Shown piece by piece: positions 32,305 to 41,404 of a stretch of DNA of 64,000 nt. The position numbers were made by a program, and so were the translations under genes. Under the pieces are notes generated by a model. That model was not told where the DNA came from. It saw only the letters and a program-made list of their open reading frames with translations, and did not search any database. Origin of the DNA: UBA10103 sp964437185 (lineage in GTDB: Bacteria; Patescibacteriota; Minisyncoccia; Phycocordibacterales; UBA2100); NCBI GenBank assembly GCA_964437185.1, contig CAYTFU010000003.1, positions 1-64,000 on the forward strand, given 5' to 3'. Every line of letters begins with the position of its first letter. Positions within the stretch are counted from its first letter, which is position 1.

Positions 32305-33687
32305 TTACTGCACAAGCACTTGGAAGTTTCCTCCAGTAATGGCTACGGGACCTGATATTCCAGCAGGAGGTGTAGGTGAGGTGAAAACTACGCTGATAGT
32401 ATCCCCGCTCCCCGGCTCACCGCCATCGACAATGGTGAACGTCGCGGCAACAGGCGTCTTGGCTTGGCCTTGCGTCGTGCCCTCGGCAGTGAAGATGATG
32501 GTGCTTCCGCCCCCATCAATCGAGGTAATATTGTCGAAGTGATAGCCGACGCCGCTTATGTGGTCGACAAGCTCAAACTCGCCCTGAGGATCACCTTGCT
32601 CATCGCGCCAGACACTACCGCCGAAAGTCCAGAAGGTCGTGAAGGTCTTGCTGCTCTTCACTTTGTAGTTGCCACCACCCGTCACATATTGGATGTCGGG
32701 CATGCAGGAGTAGGTGTCAACACTCAGACTACCTGTGTTATTAGGGTAGTACACATCATTAATCAAGAACGATGCCTGATTGCCGTCTCCAACAACGAGC
32801 GCCTTGTACTCGTGCGGGGGAGTAAAGACACCCCACGGCGTCGTACCGTTGAAGGTTAGGTCGAGCAATGTCGTGCCGAGATATTCGTACGTCGACACAG
32901 CGTCTGTCCAGCCGACCGACGTTGGTGTTCGGTAGGAGTATCGAGCATCGAAGTTGATTCCGTCTCCCGCATTCGCCATACCGTACGCGCGCAAGATATA
33001 GTTGGTTCCCGTGTCGAACGTCATGCTTGAGAGCGTGGGTGATGGATTATTGGCAGCTACGGTAACGGTTTCGAGCACGGTAGATTGTGTTGTATATGCA
33101 GGACATGCCACAGGAGGAGCAATTTCCGTTACGACTACATTATCGAGCGCGGGGCCGTAGTACCCTTCAACAGTACTTGCAAACGTCAGTGTAGTGCTCA
33201 GTCCCGTTGCCACAAATGTATAGGTCTTCGTCTCCCACTGCATATCGGCAAGTGTTGTGCCGTGAGCTACGGTGTCGTAGGAGTAGCCTGTTGATGCTCC
33301 GCCAGTCGCGCTCACGGTTAGTGTTTTGAGGGACGGGCCACCAGCGGGGTTACCCGAAAGATCGAAGGAGACTTCATAACTTGCTCCGGGAACCGTTGCA
33401 AAGGTCTGACTAATGGCACCCGGCGTGTAGCCCGTAAGGTCAAGACTCCGACCCCCCCCTGGCGATGACTGCCAATAACTGCCGATATAATCAATTGTTC
33501 CTGATTCCACTGTCCAACCAGCAATATTAGTAGAATCAATTGCTGCCAACGTTATAAAAACGCCAGGGGATGTGCCTGTCTCGAAACCTCCGTTGGTCAC
33601 TGCTGCTGCAGCAAGAGCAGGTGCCATAAGGGCCAAGGGCGTGCAGAGCGATGCGGCGAGAGCAATCTTTGTAAAGAATTTTTTCAT
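32305..33687 (-). CDS. Secreted choice-of-anchor C / DUF642-like protein
   Basis: A 460-residue exported protein. The start MKKFFTKIALAASLCTPLAL gives a proper signal peptide cut after ALA; the 10-residue longer reading is not needed. Residues about 30-190 match the choice-of-anchor C/DUF642 fold: NGGFETGTSPG, then GGRSLDLTGY and SYEVSFDLSGNP, a galactose-binding-like beta-sandwich. A second half (about 195-460) of beta-rich sequence has no clear family; GGEPGSGDTISVVF near the end resembles the C-terminal part of the neighbouring giant protein (GEPGGEDQAYMII). Probably a surface carbohydrate-binding protein. Confidence 0.8.
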   Translation of the reverse strand: MKKFFTKIALAASLCTPLALMAPALAAAAVTNGGFETGTSPGVFITLAAIDSTNIAGWTVESGTIDYIGSYWQSSPGGGRSLDLTGYTPGAISQTFATVPGASYEVSFDLSGNPAGGPSLKTLTVSATGGASTGYSYDTVAHGTTLADMQWETKTYTFVATGLSTTLTFASTVEGYYGPALDNVVVTEIAPPVACPAYTTQSTVLETVTVAANNPSPTLSSMTFDTGTNYILRAYGMANAGDGINFDARYSYRTPTSVGWTDAVSTYEYLGTTLLDLTFNGTTPWGVFTPPHEYKALVVGDGNQASFLINDVYYPNNTGSLSVDTYSCMPDIQYVTGGGNYKVKSSKTFTTFWTFGGSVWRDEQGDPQGEFELVDHISGVGYHFDNITSIDGGGSTIIFTAEGTTQGQAKTPVAATFTIVDGGEPGSGDTISVVFTSPTPPAGISGPVAITGGNFQVLVQ

Positions 33688-33748
33688 ATTATTTTTCTGA
33701 TTAATTTTAGTAAGCAACCCTAATAATTACTGCCGAGTAATTGCAATT

Positions 33749-36700
33749 TTAGTTGTCCTGATGCGCCTGTTGGTTGCCCATGTTGATGAAGAGTGGCCCG
33801 ACTGTGTTGAGGACAACTTTGTCATCCTTATCCCGAATAATCATGTAAGCCTGATCTTCGCCTCCCGGCTCACCAGCGTCATTGAACATGAATTGAATGG
33901 TGGCATCCTCTACTCCATTGAAGCGTCCAGTGCCCACTCCCGTGATCGTGTCGAATTCGGCATTCGGCATTCTTGGGTCAATCTCAGGATCATCTGTACA
34001 CTGTGCGCTATTAAGCGTCAGCAAGTGGAATTTCTGCGCTTTCTTGCCGTTTATGCCCCAGTTGACCTCGAGGCGATTCGGTCCGCGACTTACGTCACAG
34101 TGAAGGGTAAAGCCATGTGTCACACGCGTCTCTTTTGCAGATCGGCCTGTAACTCCGCTCAACACGACACCAGTCTCAAGTGTGTTAGGAAACACACTCC
34201 CGCCACCGGTGAAGTGACCCGGTGTGTCGTTGTTGGTGAGCGTACAGGTCATGTTTTCGCCAAGCGCGACAGTCGTATCGCCGTTTACATCACAATCTCC
34301 ACTAAACCCTTCGAAGATATAGCCGGGGAGCTGTGTCTCTCCTGCGGTGTATGTACCTGGATTTACAGGAACCGCTACTCCAGAAGAAACTGGAGACCCT
34401 TCAAGCGTGAGATTGAAGTCATTAGGGTTCGCAATTCCACCGTTGCCATTATCAACCACCTTTACCACGGTAATGTACGCCTGCTGGTCGTCATTGGTGA
34501 TGGTGCAAGTGACGGTCTCGCCGAGGCCAATCGATACCGTGCCGTCATTGTCGCCATTGGTGCACGACCACGAAGAAGCAGCGTAGCCAGTAGGACCGGC
34601 CGATTCAGAGAGAACATAAGAGCCGGCATCGAAAGACGCACCACTCGAAACATCAGGAGAGCCTGCCGCGCCCGGGCCAGTGATTGAGGTCGGCCCAGTT
34701 GCCGTGAGGGTCCACGCTGATTCGAGAGCCGTGCCGCCGCTGTTGTTCACAACTACTTTGTTGAGGTGAAGTACGGGCGCGATGTCATCGTTGGTAATCG
34801 TACAAGTGACATTGTCTCCCGCCCCGAGCGTGACGGTATCGCCATCGTCCTGCGTCACACCAACGCATACCCAGTCAGAAGCAGCGTAGCCGAGAGGGCC
34901 GCCACTTTCGGAGAGGTCGTACGAACCAATCGGAACAATCGCGCTCGTGATGGAGAGATCCCCTTCTTCGCCCGATATTGTGGTCTGGTCGTTGTCTGTC
35001 GCTTCAATCGTCCAGTCGGTATCAACCGCCGTACCACCATTGTCTATCACCACTTCCTTTTCAAGCGTAAGTGTCGGAAGTTTGGTGTTCGTGAAGGTGC
35101 AGGTGACTGTTTCTCCAGCGGCAAGGTTGATCGAGGAAGGATCGGATGCGTCATCGCACGTCGCAGATGTGAGATCCCAGCCAGCTGGTACCGTCTCAGA
35201 TACTGAGTAGGTGCCAGCGTCAATATCACCAGAGTCATTCGATCCGCCATTTGCGAGTACGAATCCATCCTGGTCATAGGAAGCGGCGAAGTCGAAGTTG
35301 CCGTCGCCACCAACAGTCACTTTGTTAACAATTATTTTGCTGTCCTTCGTGTTGGTGAAGGTGCACGTGACATTCTCACCCGCCGCGACGTTGAAGGTTG
35401 CGACGCCTGTGCCGATATTGCCAGAACTATTGCTGTCGTCGCACGTAATGTCAGTGAGGTCCCAGCCTGAAGTCACAGTCTCGGTTGAGTCATAGGTACC
35501 CGGGATGACCTCCTGCGTCGCAGTATCATTGTCGTTCAAGATGCCAGAGACATCACCGGTGAAGGTGAAGTCAGCATCGCCGCCAATGGTCTGCTTCTCG
35601 ATGGTAATCGAGCCGTGCTTCGTATTTGTGAAGACACAGGTGACTGTCTCACCCGCCGTGAGGTCGATAGTGGCTGCACTTTCGATGCCCTCGATTGAAC
35701 TTGTGCAGACCGTCGACGTGAGGTCCCATCCCGCAAGCTCAGTCTCCGCGACAGAGTACGTCCCCGGATTGAGGTCGCCCGAGTCGTCTTGCTGGCCATC
35801 GGAAATATCCGCGTCTCCGCTGCCATACGAGAGATCGAAGTCGAAGACCGCAAGATCGCCATCGGGTATTGTCTGCTTCTCGACGATAATATTGGCATCC
35901 TTTTGATTCGTAAATGTACAGGTGATGGTTTCCCCCGCGTCGAGGTCAAGATCTTGTCCATCAGTATCTACAGGGTCACCGAGCGAGCTCGCGCAGCTAA
36001 TCGATGTGTTGTCCCAACCAGCTTCCGCTGCTTCCGTGACATCGTAGACACCAGGAGCGAGGTCGCCAGAGTTGTTTGCGGTGGAACCGTCAGCGAGAAC
36101 AAACGGCAAGCCGTAGTCAGTGGTGAAGCCGAACTCGGTGAGGTCGCCTGCAGGATCAGTCACCTTGTCGACGATGATAAACGCATCGGCTTCGTTGGTG
36201 AACGTACACGTGATCTCCTCACCAGCGTTCGGAGTAATCTGGTTTACAGGATCTCCATTGCTGCATGTCGCACTCAAGAGATCCCATCCTGCTGGCACTG
36301 GAGTTTCTGCCATCGTGTAGGTGTTGTCTGGGTCGAGATCACTAAATACTTGTGAAGCTGTATTTGCGACCGTCGTCAATTGCGCACTCGAAGGAAGGCC
36401 AGCGCCCGTCATTACGAAGTCAAACGTGCCATTCCCACCGATTGTATTTTTTACAAGCGTGATCTTTGCAAGCTTCTCGTTTGTGAATGTGCACGTAACA
36501 GTTTCACCTGGCTCAACATCTATACTATTAATTGCCTCACCCTTGTCACATGTCGCGCTCTCCTGTTGCCAACCCGCAATAGCTGCTTCTGAGACCGTGT
36601 ACGATCCGGGAACGACTTCGAAATCTCTTTGTTTCGGCAAGGCATTCCCTATATCCCCGTCGTCATCGAGAAGAAATGCACCAATGCTACCGCTCCCCGT

Positions 36701-39640
36701 AAAGGAGAAATCTTGCGTGCTGTTTGGTATTGCATTCTTGATAATTACGACATGACCACGCTTTGTGTTCGTGAATGTACACGTGACTGTTTCGCCAGCG
36801 CCAACATCAATATCCCCCACCGTTTCGCCCTGATCGCAGGTAGCCGAAGCCTGATCCCATCCGGCCGGAATCGTTTCTGTAACATTGTACTTGCCTGGAA
36901 TTACAGACTGACTGTTTGGTGCTGCAGCATCCGTAAGCGAAAAACTGACGTAACCAGCTCCTCCGGCAGTAAAGCTAAAGCTCTGAGTATCGCCGCTAGG
37001 ATTGGTTACTTTATCGACGATGATTGTGCCGTTTTGAGTATTGGTGAAGGTACAAGTGACGGTCTCCCCAGCTTGTAGTGAAATATTATTCACTGCACTA
37101 CCGTCACTACAGCTCGTATTCGTCAGGTTCCATCCGGCCGGAATGTTGACCTCCGATACTGAATACGTGCCTGGCGCAAGTATGCCGCTGTCACTGGCCG
37201 CAGCGGCGTCCGTAAGGTTGAAGTTGCTAACGCTCCACGAAGGGTCAAATTCAAATGATTGGTTCGAGCCCGAAGGATCAGTCACCTTGTCGATTAGAAT
37301 CTTACCCTGCTTCGTATTAGTGAACGTACAGGTCACGTGCTCGCCTGCGCCGACAGTGATGGACTGTATGGTTTCGTCGAGGTCACAAGTTGCAGACGTG
37401 AGATCCCAGCCTGTAGGAACCGATTCTGTGATGTTGTACTCACCAGGTACGAAGTTATTAACGGTCTGACTTGCGGTACCACCTGAAGTGGTGAGCTGTG
37501 TAACGCCTGTGCTTCCAGTAAAGTCGAATGTGCCGTCACCACCAATTGTGTTCTTCACGATAGTGATTGAGCCGCGCCTCGTGTTGGTGAAGGTGCAAGT
37601 AATAGTTTCTCCCGCATCGAGCTCAAGGGTGCCTATAGTTTCAGTGTCTCCTATTGAGCTCACGCACGTGGCGGATGTGAGATCCCATCCCGTTGGAACA
37701 GTTTCAGAGATCGAATAAATGCCAGCATTTAGTGACTGACTGTTCGGTTGCGCAGCGTCCGTAAGAGAGAAGCCATTGTACCCAGTGCCACCCGCAGTAA
37801 AGCTGAAGCTTTGCGCGTCCGCAGCTGGGACGGTTACTTTATCGACAATAATCGTACCTTGCTGGAGAGTATTCGTGAATGTGCAAGTCACCGATTCGCT
37901 TGCAGCAAGATTGATAGTAGCGGTTCGAGTATTGAGGTCAACTGTTGAATTTGTAGTCGGATCAACGCACACAAGGTTTGTGAGGCTATACCCCGCCGCA
38001 GATGCCTCTGACACCGTGTATGCTCCCGGCGCTAACGCTGAGAATACCCGTGTGTTTGGAAGCGACCCATCGCCATCGTCGTCAAGCGAGAAATTCGTTA
38101 GGCCTGCGCCAGTTGTGGTAAAAGCAAAATCCTGTGAATCATTGGGCACAGTATCTTTAATGATTGTGATGGTCGCGTTATTTGGGATAAGAATATCTGC
38201 TCCTTTTATCTGATTGTCTTGTGAGCCGCCCGTGCCGTCGAACTTAACCGTCTTGATGTGGTATGGGCCACCGCTAATCTGAGACGAACCGAGCCCAGGG
38301 CCCCAACTCACACCCGTCCCATCGCCTGTTACAGCTAGGTGCCCGCCGAAGAATAGCAAAATGTCGCAACCGTCCGCCGCGCTACACCCTGAAGTCGTGA
38401 ACGGAATTGTTACGGTAACGACCGAGTCGCCTGTGTCACCATTCGCGGCCACGTCGTGCGCAAGAGTTATCGCACCTGGAGTAATAGTCCCTCCGTCGAT
38501 GTAAATCGAGATATTACGAGGAGCTCCAAAATCCGCCATATAGGCATTCTCCTTGTTAGTCTGAGCTGCTGAGGAGCCATCCTTACTATCGAACGGATCG
38601 TTTGGAATAGGTACAAGATGGTCAGGGGCGCTTCCTGAGGGATTTAGGTTCGTACATGCAGCTGCGTCTGCCCCCGCAAGATCCGAACAAGCGTTCAAAG
38701 TTGGAGTTCCAGGCGCAAACGATCCATTACCCTGTGCGCCCCCAGTGTTTGGATTCACAGTCGTCAAAAAGTCGTACGCGTGAATGCCGGCCTTCGTGTA
38801 CTGATACGTGAACGTAATGCTGTGGGCCCCGTCCACAACTTTCGCGTCACGAAAGAGCAGCCTTTGAGGAACGGTCATTCCCTCGTAATAAATTGAGTTT
38901 GATTGCTGGACAATCGAGCCGATCCAATTGCACTCTCCCGCCGTAGGATTATTGTTCGAGCATTGGGTAAAGCTCGTTTGCAGTGGGTCTATAACACTGG
39001 TTGTGGCCAATACTGCACCATCCCCGTCCTCAGCAGAAATAGTATAAAGAGGAGTAAAAAGATCGGACAAAACGTAGTTATACGTAAACACACCTGTCTC
39101 ATCAGTCACGATGTTAAATACTTCCGTGGAATAAATTTCTGAAGGGTTGAGAAGTGATCCACCTACAATTCTCAGAACAATATTCTGTATTGCAGTAAAA
39201 AACCTTCCAAAAATAGAGACGGTTTCCTCAGGATTATATTCGGCCTTTTCTGTCGAGAGCTCGGGTGAAGGGGTCGAGGCTGCTACGGCAGCGCTTTGAT
39301 CGGTAGAATCGTTGGAGGATGATTCCGTGGTAGTCGTGGTAGAAGTGTCTTCTGGTGCGTCAACAGGAGCGTCTGTCTGCTCGGAGGTTGTCGAATCCGT
39401 ACTCCCTTCACTCGCCGTAGAATCTTCCGCAACGGTATCTGCAGGTGCGTCTGCTGTCGCATCACTACTAGCGGTCGTCTCTGTAGAAGTGTCCGCAGGA
39501 GATTCGGTCGCGGCTACCGTAGTGTCCGTTAGCTCCTCGGCATACGAAACGGAATGTAAAAAAAGCATCATAAAACCCATCGATGAAAAAAGCATCAACG
39601 CTGCGATGGTCTTGCGCACATTTATTGTTGAGAGAGTCAT
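33749..39640 (-). CDS. Giant surface protein with 14 prealbumin-like repeats
   Basis: A 1963-residue exported protein and the largest gene here. Signal peptide (1-34), a Ser/Thr/Asp-rich low-complexity stretch (about 36-125), a unique beta-rich region with several Cys (about 130-485), 14 tandem SpaA/prealbumin-like repeats (about 488-1803) and a C-terminal domain (HFTGGGSVFP, THGFTLHCD, GEPGGEDQAYMIIRD). Each repeat starts with a IIVDKVT-like strand, has SETVPAGWDLTSATC in the middle and ends VTCTFTNT. The conserved Lys, Glu and Asn are placed like isopeptide-forming residues in pilin-like adhesins, and the two Cys could form a disulfide. The last three repeats form a divergent subtype ending CTITNDD or CTLTNND. 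No sortase motif or anchor helix is seen. Confidence 0.9.
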   Translation of the reverse strand: MTLSTINVRKTIAALMLFSSMGFMMLFLHSVSYAEELTDTTVAATESPADTSTETTASSDATADAPADTVAEDSTASEGSTDSTTSEQTDAPVDAPEDTSTTTTTESSSNDSTDQSAAVAASTPSPELSTEKAEYNPEETVSIFGRFFTAIQNIVLRIVGGSLLNPSEIYSTEVFNIVTDETGVFTYNYVLSDLFTPLYTISAEDGDGAVLATTSVIDPLQTSFTQCSNNNPTAGECNWIGSIVQQSNSIYYEGMTVPQRLLFRDAKVVDGAHSITFTYQYTKAGIHAYDFLTTVNPNTGGAQGNGSFAPGTPTLNACSDLAGADAAACTNLNPSGSAPDHLVPIPNDPFDSKDGSSAAQTNKENAYMADFGAPRNISIYIDGGTITPGAITLAHDVAANGDTGDSVVTVTIPFTTSGCSAADGCDILLFFGGHLAVTGDGTGVSWGPGLGSSQISGGPYHIKTVKFDGTGGSQDNQIKGADILIPNNATITIIKDTVPNDSQDFAFTTTGAGLTNFSLDDDGDGSLPNTRVFSALAPGAYTVSEASAAGYSLTNLVCVDPTTNSTVDLNTRTATINLAASESVTCTFTNTLQQGTIIVDKVTVPAADAQSFSFTAGGTGYNGFSLTDAAQPNSQSLNAGIYSISETVPTGWDLTSATCVSSIGDTETIGTLELDAGETITCTFTNTRRGSITIVKNTIGGDGTFDFTGSTGVTQLTTSGGTASQTVNNFVPGEYNITESVPTGWDLTSATCDLDETIQSITVGAGEHVTCTFTNTKQGKILIDKVTDPSGSNQSFEFDPSWSVSNFNLTDAAAASDSGILAPGTYSVSEVNIPAGWNLTNTSCSDGSAVNNISLQAGETVTCTFTNTQNGTIIVDKVTNPSGDTQSFSFTAGGAGYVSFSLTDAAAPNSQSVIPGKYNVTETIPAGWDQASATCDQGETVGDIDVGAGETVTCTFTNTKRGHVVIIKNAIPNSTQDFSFTGSGSIGAFLLDDDGDIGNALPKQRDFEVVPGSYTVSEAAIAGWQQESATCDKGEAINSIDVEPGETVTCTFTNEKLAKITLVKNTIGGNGTFDFVMTGAGLPSSAQLTTVANTASQVFSDLDPDNTYTMAETPVPAGWDLLSATCSNGDPVNQITPNAGEEITCTFTNEADAFIIVDKVTDPAGDLTEFGFTTDYGLPFVLADGSTANNSGDLAPGVYDVTEAAEAGWDNTSISCASSLGDPVDTDGQDLDLDAGETITCTFTNQKDANIIVEKQTIPDGDLAVFDFDLSYGSGDADISDGQQDDSGDLNPGTYSVAETELAGWDLTSTVCTSSIEGIESAATIDLTAGETVTCVFTNTKHGSITIEKQTIGGDADFTFTGDVSGILNDNDTATQEVIPGTYDSTETVTSGWDLTDITCDDSNSSGNIGTGVATFNVAAGENVTCTFTNTKDSKIIVNKVTVGGDGNFDFAASYDQDGFVLANGGSNDSGDIDAGTYSVSETVPAGWDLTSATCDDASDPSSINLAAGETVTCTFTNTKLPTLTLEKEVVIDNGGTAVDTDWTIEATDNDQTTISGEEGDLSITSAIVPIGSYDLSESGGPLGYAASDWVCVGVTQDDGDTVTLGAGDNVTCTITNDDIAPVLHLNKVVVNNSGGTALESAWTLTATGPTSITGPGAAGSPDVSSGASFDAGSYVLSESAGPTGYAASSWSCTNGDNDGTVSIGLGETVTCTITNDDQQAYITVVKVVDNGNGGIANPNDFNLTLEGSPVSSGVAVPVNPGTYTAGETQLPGYIFEGFSGDCDVNGDTTVALGENMTCTLTNNDTPGHFTGGGSVFPNTLETGVVLSGVTGRSAKETRVTHGFTLHCDVSRGPNRLEVNWGINGKKAQKFHLLTLNSAQCTDDPEIDPRMPNAEFDTITGVGTGRFNGVEDATIQFMFNDAGEPGGEDQAYMIIRDKDDKVVLNTVGPLFINMGNQQAHQDN

Positions 39641-39803
39641 AGGAGTAAGAAATATTTTTTATAATGTGTCCGTGCAGAAAGAGCGGTTCGGCAACATAAC
39701 ATGAGGAGCAGCATCCCTGCCCCGAACTCCCTGCAGAATACCATTTTTGCCGTTTCGTCAAATTCAAAAAATGGGGACTTCGCGTGGATAAAAAGTGGAT
39801 ATC

Positions 39804-39834
39804 AAAAACCGCCGCGTCATACGCGGCGGTTTTT
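39804..39834. terminator. Bidirectional terminator
   Basis: AAAAACCGCCGCGT-CAT-ACGCGGCGGTTTTT, a perfect 14-bp stem with A- and T-runs on both sides. Serves the DUF4258-DUF2283 pair on the minus strand. The rest of 39641-39854 holds no gene. Confidence 0.85.
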
Positions 39835-39854
39835 GCACGTAGAGGGAGGGATGG

Positions 39855-40094
39855 CTATGCTGCGGTCGGTGTTGCGCTTCCGACGGAGACGGGGATACCA
39901 CCTTTTATGTTCGTTTGTAGTTTAGCGAGAAATTCTCGCTGCGACGAAACATCGAGGATCTCAACGCCGACGACATCTCCCTTGGCATCAAAATCTACAA
40001 CAAACGTATCGGAATTCTTATGAGTACGGGCAACCTTCTCATCTGTCATTTTGAGGTACACAGCGTCGGCCAGCATGTCGTATTTTATGTCCAT
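39855..40094 (-). CDS. DUF2283 protein (probable antitoxin)
   Basis: A 79-residue protein starting MDIKYDMLADAVYLKM, the typical DUF2283 opening, with DTFVVDFDAKGDVVGVEILDVS. DUF2283 genes commonly follow DUF4258 genes, and the pair is regarded as toxin-antitoxin-like. The start 4 bases after the partner's stop supports an operon. Confidence 0.85.
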   Translation of the reverse strand: MDIKYDMLADAVYLKMTDEKVARTHKNSDTFVVDFDAKGDVVGVEILDVSSQREFLAKLQTNIKGGIPVSVGSATPTAA

Positions 40095-40098
40095 AATT

Positions 40099-40338
40099 TT
40101 ATAAATTATCTGGATAATATGCTGTGACAATTACGTACTCCACATCTTTCTTGGTTCCCCATTTGAAGTATATAACCTCTATTACCCTCGCGTCATCAAC
40201 CTTCTTTCGGACCAGTACTCTACCTTCAAAAGCGTGCTTTGTAAAGTCTGGCGAACTGATCGCTCGCTTGATGTGATCAACATCAATGCCTCGTTCCACC
40301 AATCGGCTCTGAAAATGCGCGGTGAAGCGAAGTCTCAT
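40099..40338 (-). CDS. DUF4258 protein (probable toxin)
   Basis: A 79-residue protein starting MRLRFTAHFQSRLVERGID (an upstream ATG adds six residues). DUF4258 shape: HFQSRLVERGI, then VLVRKKVDDARVIEVIYF and VIVTAYYP. Members are RelE-like small proteins paired with DUF2283. Activity not proven for this family as far as I know. Confidence 0.8.
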   Translation of the reverse strand: MRLRFTAHFQSRLVERGIDVDHIKRAISSPDFTKHAFEGRVLVRKKVDDARVIEVIYFKWGTKKDVEYVIVTAYYPDNL

Positions 40339-40388
40339 AGTAATAGTAAGCGACAAATGGTGAGCGTAGGGTTCCAGTATAGCCTACT

Positions 40389-40480
40389 TGTGGACATTCA
40401 CTTGATTTCGCCTTGAGCTAGGGCATAGTTGGGATACAACGGCTTCGGCCTCGAGGCGGCGGAAACGCCACCTCTTATAT
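40389..40480 (+). ncRNA. Repeated promoter-like/leader element, copy 1 (speculative RNA)
   Basis: Begins TGTGGACATTCACTTGATTT, which recurs with one change at 41298. Then about 40 bases later come a CGGCTTCGGCC stretch and a hairpin (GAGGCGGCGGAAACGCC). The two loci share order and spacing: the TTCACTTGATTT block, about 40 bases, a GGCYTCGG block, a stem-loop and a T-rich end. Possible small RNA or duplicated leader. Most of the 40357-40668 gap is this element plus a REP pair. Confidence 0.3.
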
Positions 40481-40492
40481 TTTGCACTTCAA

Positions 40493-40537
40493 CAAGGGTA
40501 ACCCTTACAGAAACCCTTGCGGAAAGGGTTACTCTTG
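40493..40537. repeat. REP family A, decayed inverted pair
   Basis: CAAGGGTAACCCTT (40493-40506) and AAAGGGTTACTCTTG (40523-40537), the second with one arm change. Confidence 0.8.
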
Positions 40538-40668
40538 CCTAAGCTTTTCCACCTCCTGCGGTCATACACCCGCTTGTAGAGCGGGCTGTATGTGTAAAAA
40601 TATGTAAGAAGGATAGAAATAGGGCGTCTTATGTAGCGTTAGCAGAGTAATCGTTCGTAAAAAAATAT

Positions 40669-41211
40669 ATGAAAACGCATATAGCGGTTTTGGTAGGGAT
40701 TATCAGTGTTATGTCTCCGGGCCTTGCGTTTGCCAACCTCTTAAACGCAGGCGTGGGGGTAAACGGAAATGTTGAGAGCAATCTCGAACTAGAGGTGGAG
40801 GAGCGCGATCGCGAGGCAAATGAGGTGAGTGCCACCGCAAAGCTCGGGATTGGAGCGAGCACATCTGCGAGTGCGCGGGAAGATGCTCGAGATGATCGTG
40901 CAACTTCAAGTCGTGGCAATTCGGATGAAGCGGGCGATACTGCCCCGAACGCAACGAGCTCCGAGCACCGCAAAGATGGCGAAAACGCGTCCGGTGAGGA
41001 TGGTCGCGGATTCGGCAAGGGCGGGCTCGTCGGGTTCTTTCGCTGGATATTCGGCCTCCCCGATGACACAACTGTCGGAGAGATCCGCACAGAGCTTCAG
41101 GCTACAACGACCCTTTCGACAAGCTCAGGGCAGGCCGTGAGCACGGATTCGTCCTCGCAAGGTTTGGGATTCTGGGCTCGAATCTTTGGATTCCTCTCGC
41201 TGGGTAATTAA
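40669..41211 (+). CDS. Exported acidic/Ser-rich protein of unknown function
   Basis: A 180-residue protein. Signal peptide MKTHIAVLVGIISVMSPGLA cut near AFA-NL, then a charged, Ser/Ala/Glu/Asp-rich middle and two short aromatic segments, FFRWIFGLP and FWARIFGF, near residues 120 and 170, which may lie on a membrane. No domain recognised. Own terminator downstream. A long open frame on the opposite strand is an artefact of its codon use. Confidence 0.65.
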   Translation: MKTHIAVLVGIISVMSPGLAFANLLNAGVGVNGNVESNLELEVEERDREANEVSATAKLGIGASTSASAREDARDDRATSSRGNSDEAGDTAPNATSSEHRKDGENASGEDGRGFGKGGLVGFFRWIFGLPDDTTVGEIRTELQATTTLSTSSGQAVSTDSSSQGLGFWARIFGFLSLGN

Positions 41212-41226
41212 CGTGCCATTCGAATC

Positions 41227-41254
41227 AAAACGCCGCCCTCTTGGGCGGCGTTTT
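41227..41254 (+). terminator. Intrinsic terminator
   Basis: AAAACGCCGCCC-TCTT-GGGCGGCGTTTT, 12-bp stem, 15 bases after the stop. Confidence 0.85.
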
Positions 41255-41270
41255 GCGTTCTCAAGATCCC

Positions 41271-41285
41271 CAAGGGTTAACCTTG
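41271..41285. repeat. REP family A variant
   Basis: CAAGGGTTAACCTTG: the centre has an extra A and one C is missing, an eroded copy. Confidence 0.6.
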
Positions 41286-41297
41286 CCCTTTTATGCC

Positions 41298-41394
41298 TGT
41301 GGATATTCACTTGATTTTCATCCCCTATGATATACACTTTGTGGACAAATGGCCTTCGGGCTCGGGCCGCTCGCAAGAGCGGCTCAAATTTTTT
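41298..41394 (+). ncRNA. Repeated promoter-like/leader element, copy 2 (speculative RNA)
   Basis: TGTGGATATTCACTTGATTT (41298-41317), then ATGGCCTTCGGGCTCGGG and the terminator-like hairpin GCCGCTC-GCAA-GAGCGGC (41366-41383) followed by TCAAATTTTTT. About 97 bases in all; no reading frame. Related to 40389-40480. Confidence 0.35.
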
Positions 41395-41404
41395 AAGGCG
41401 GTTT

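Noticed and set aside
33761..34687. 308-codon plus-strand frame, and others, opposite the giant repeat gene
   Set aside because: The minus-strand gene is one open frame of 1963 codons with clear repeats; the opposite frames are mirrors of those repeats.
34200..38180. Tandem repeats resembling a CRISPR or VNTR at DNA level
   Set aside because: Period is about 270-300 bases, similarity is at protein level, and the units are coding; no short identical repeats with unique spacers.
40629..41090. 153-codon minus-strand frame opposite the exported protein at 40669
   Set aside because: The plus-strand frame has a signal peptide, and a terminator in the right place; the minus frame is Ser/Pro/Arg-rich noise.
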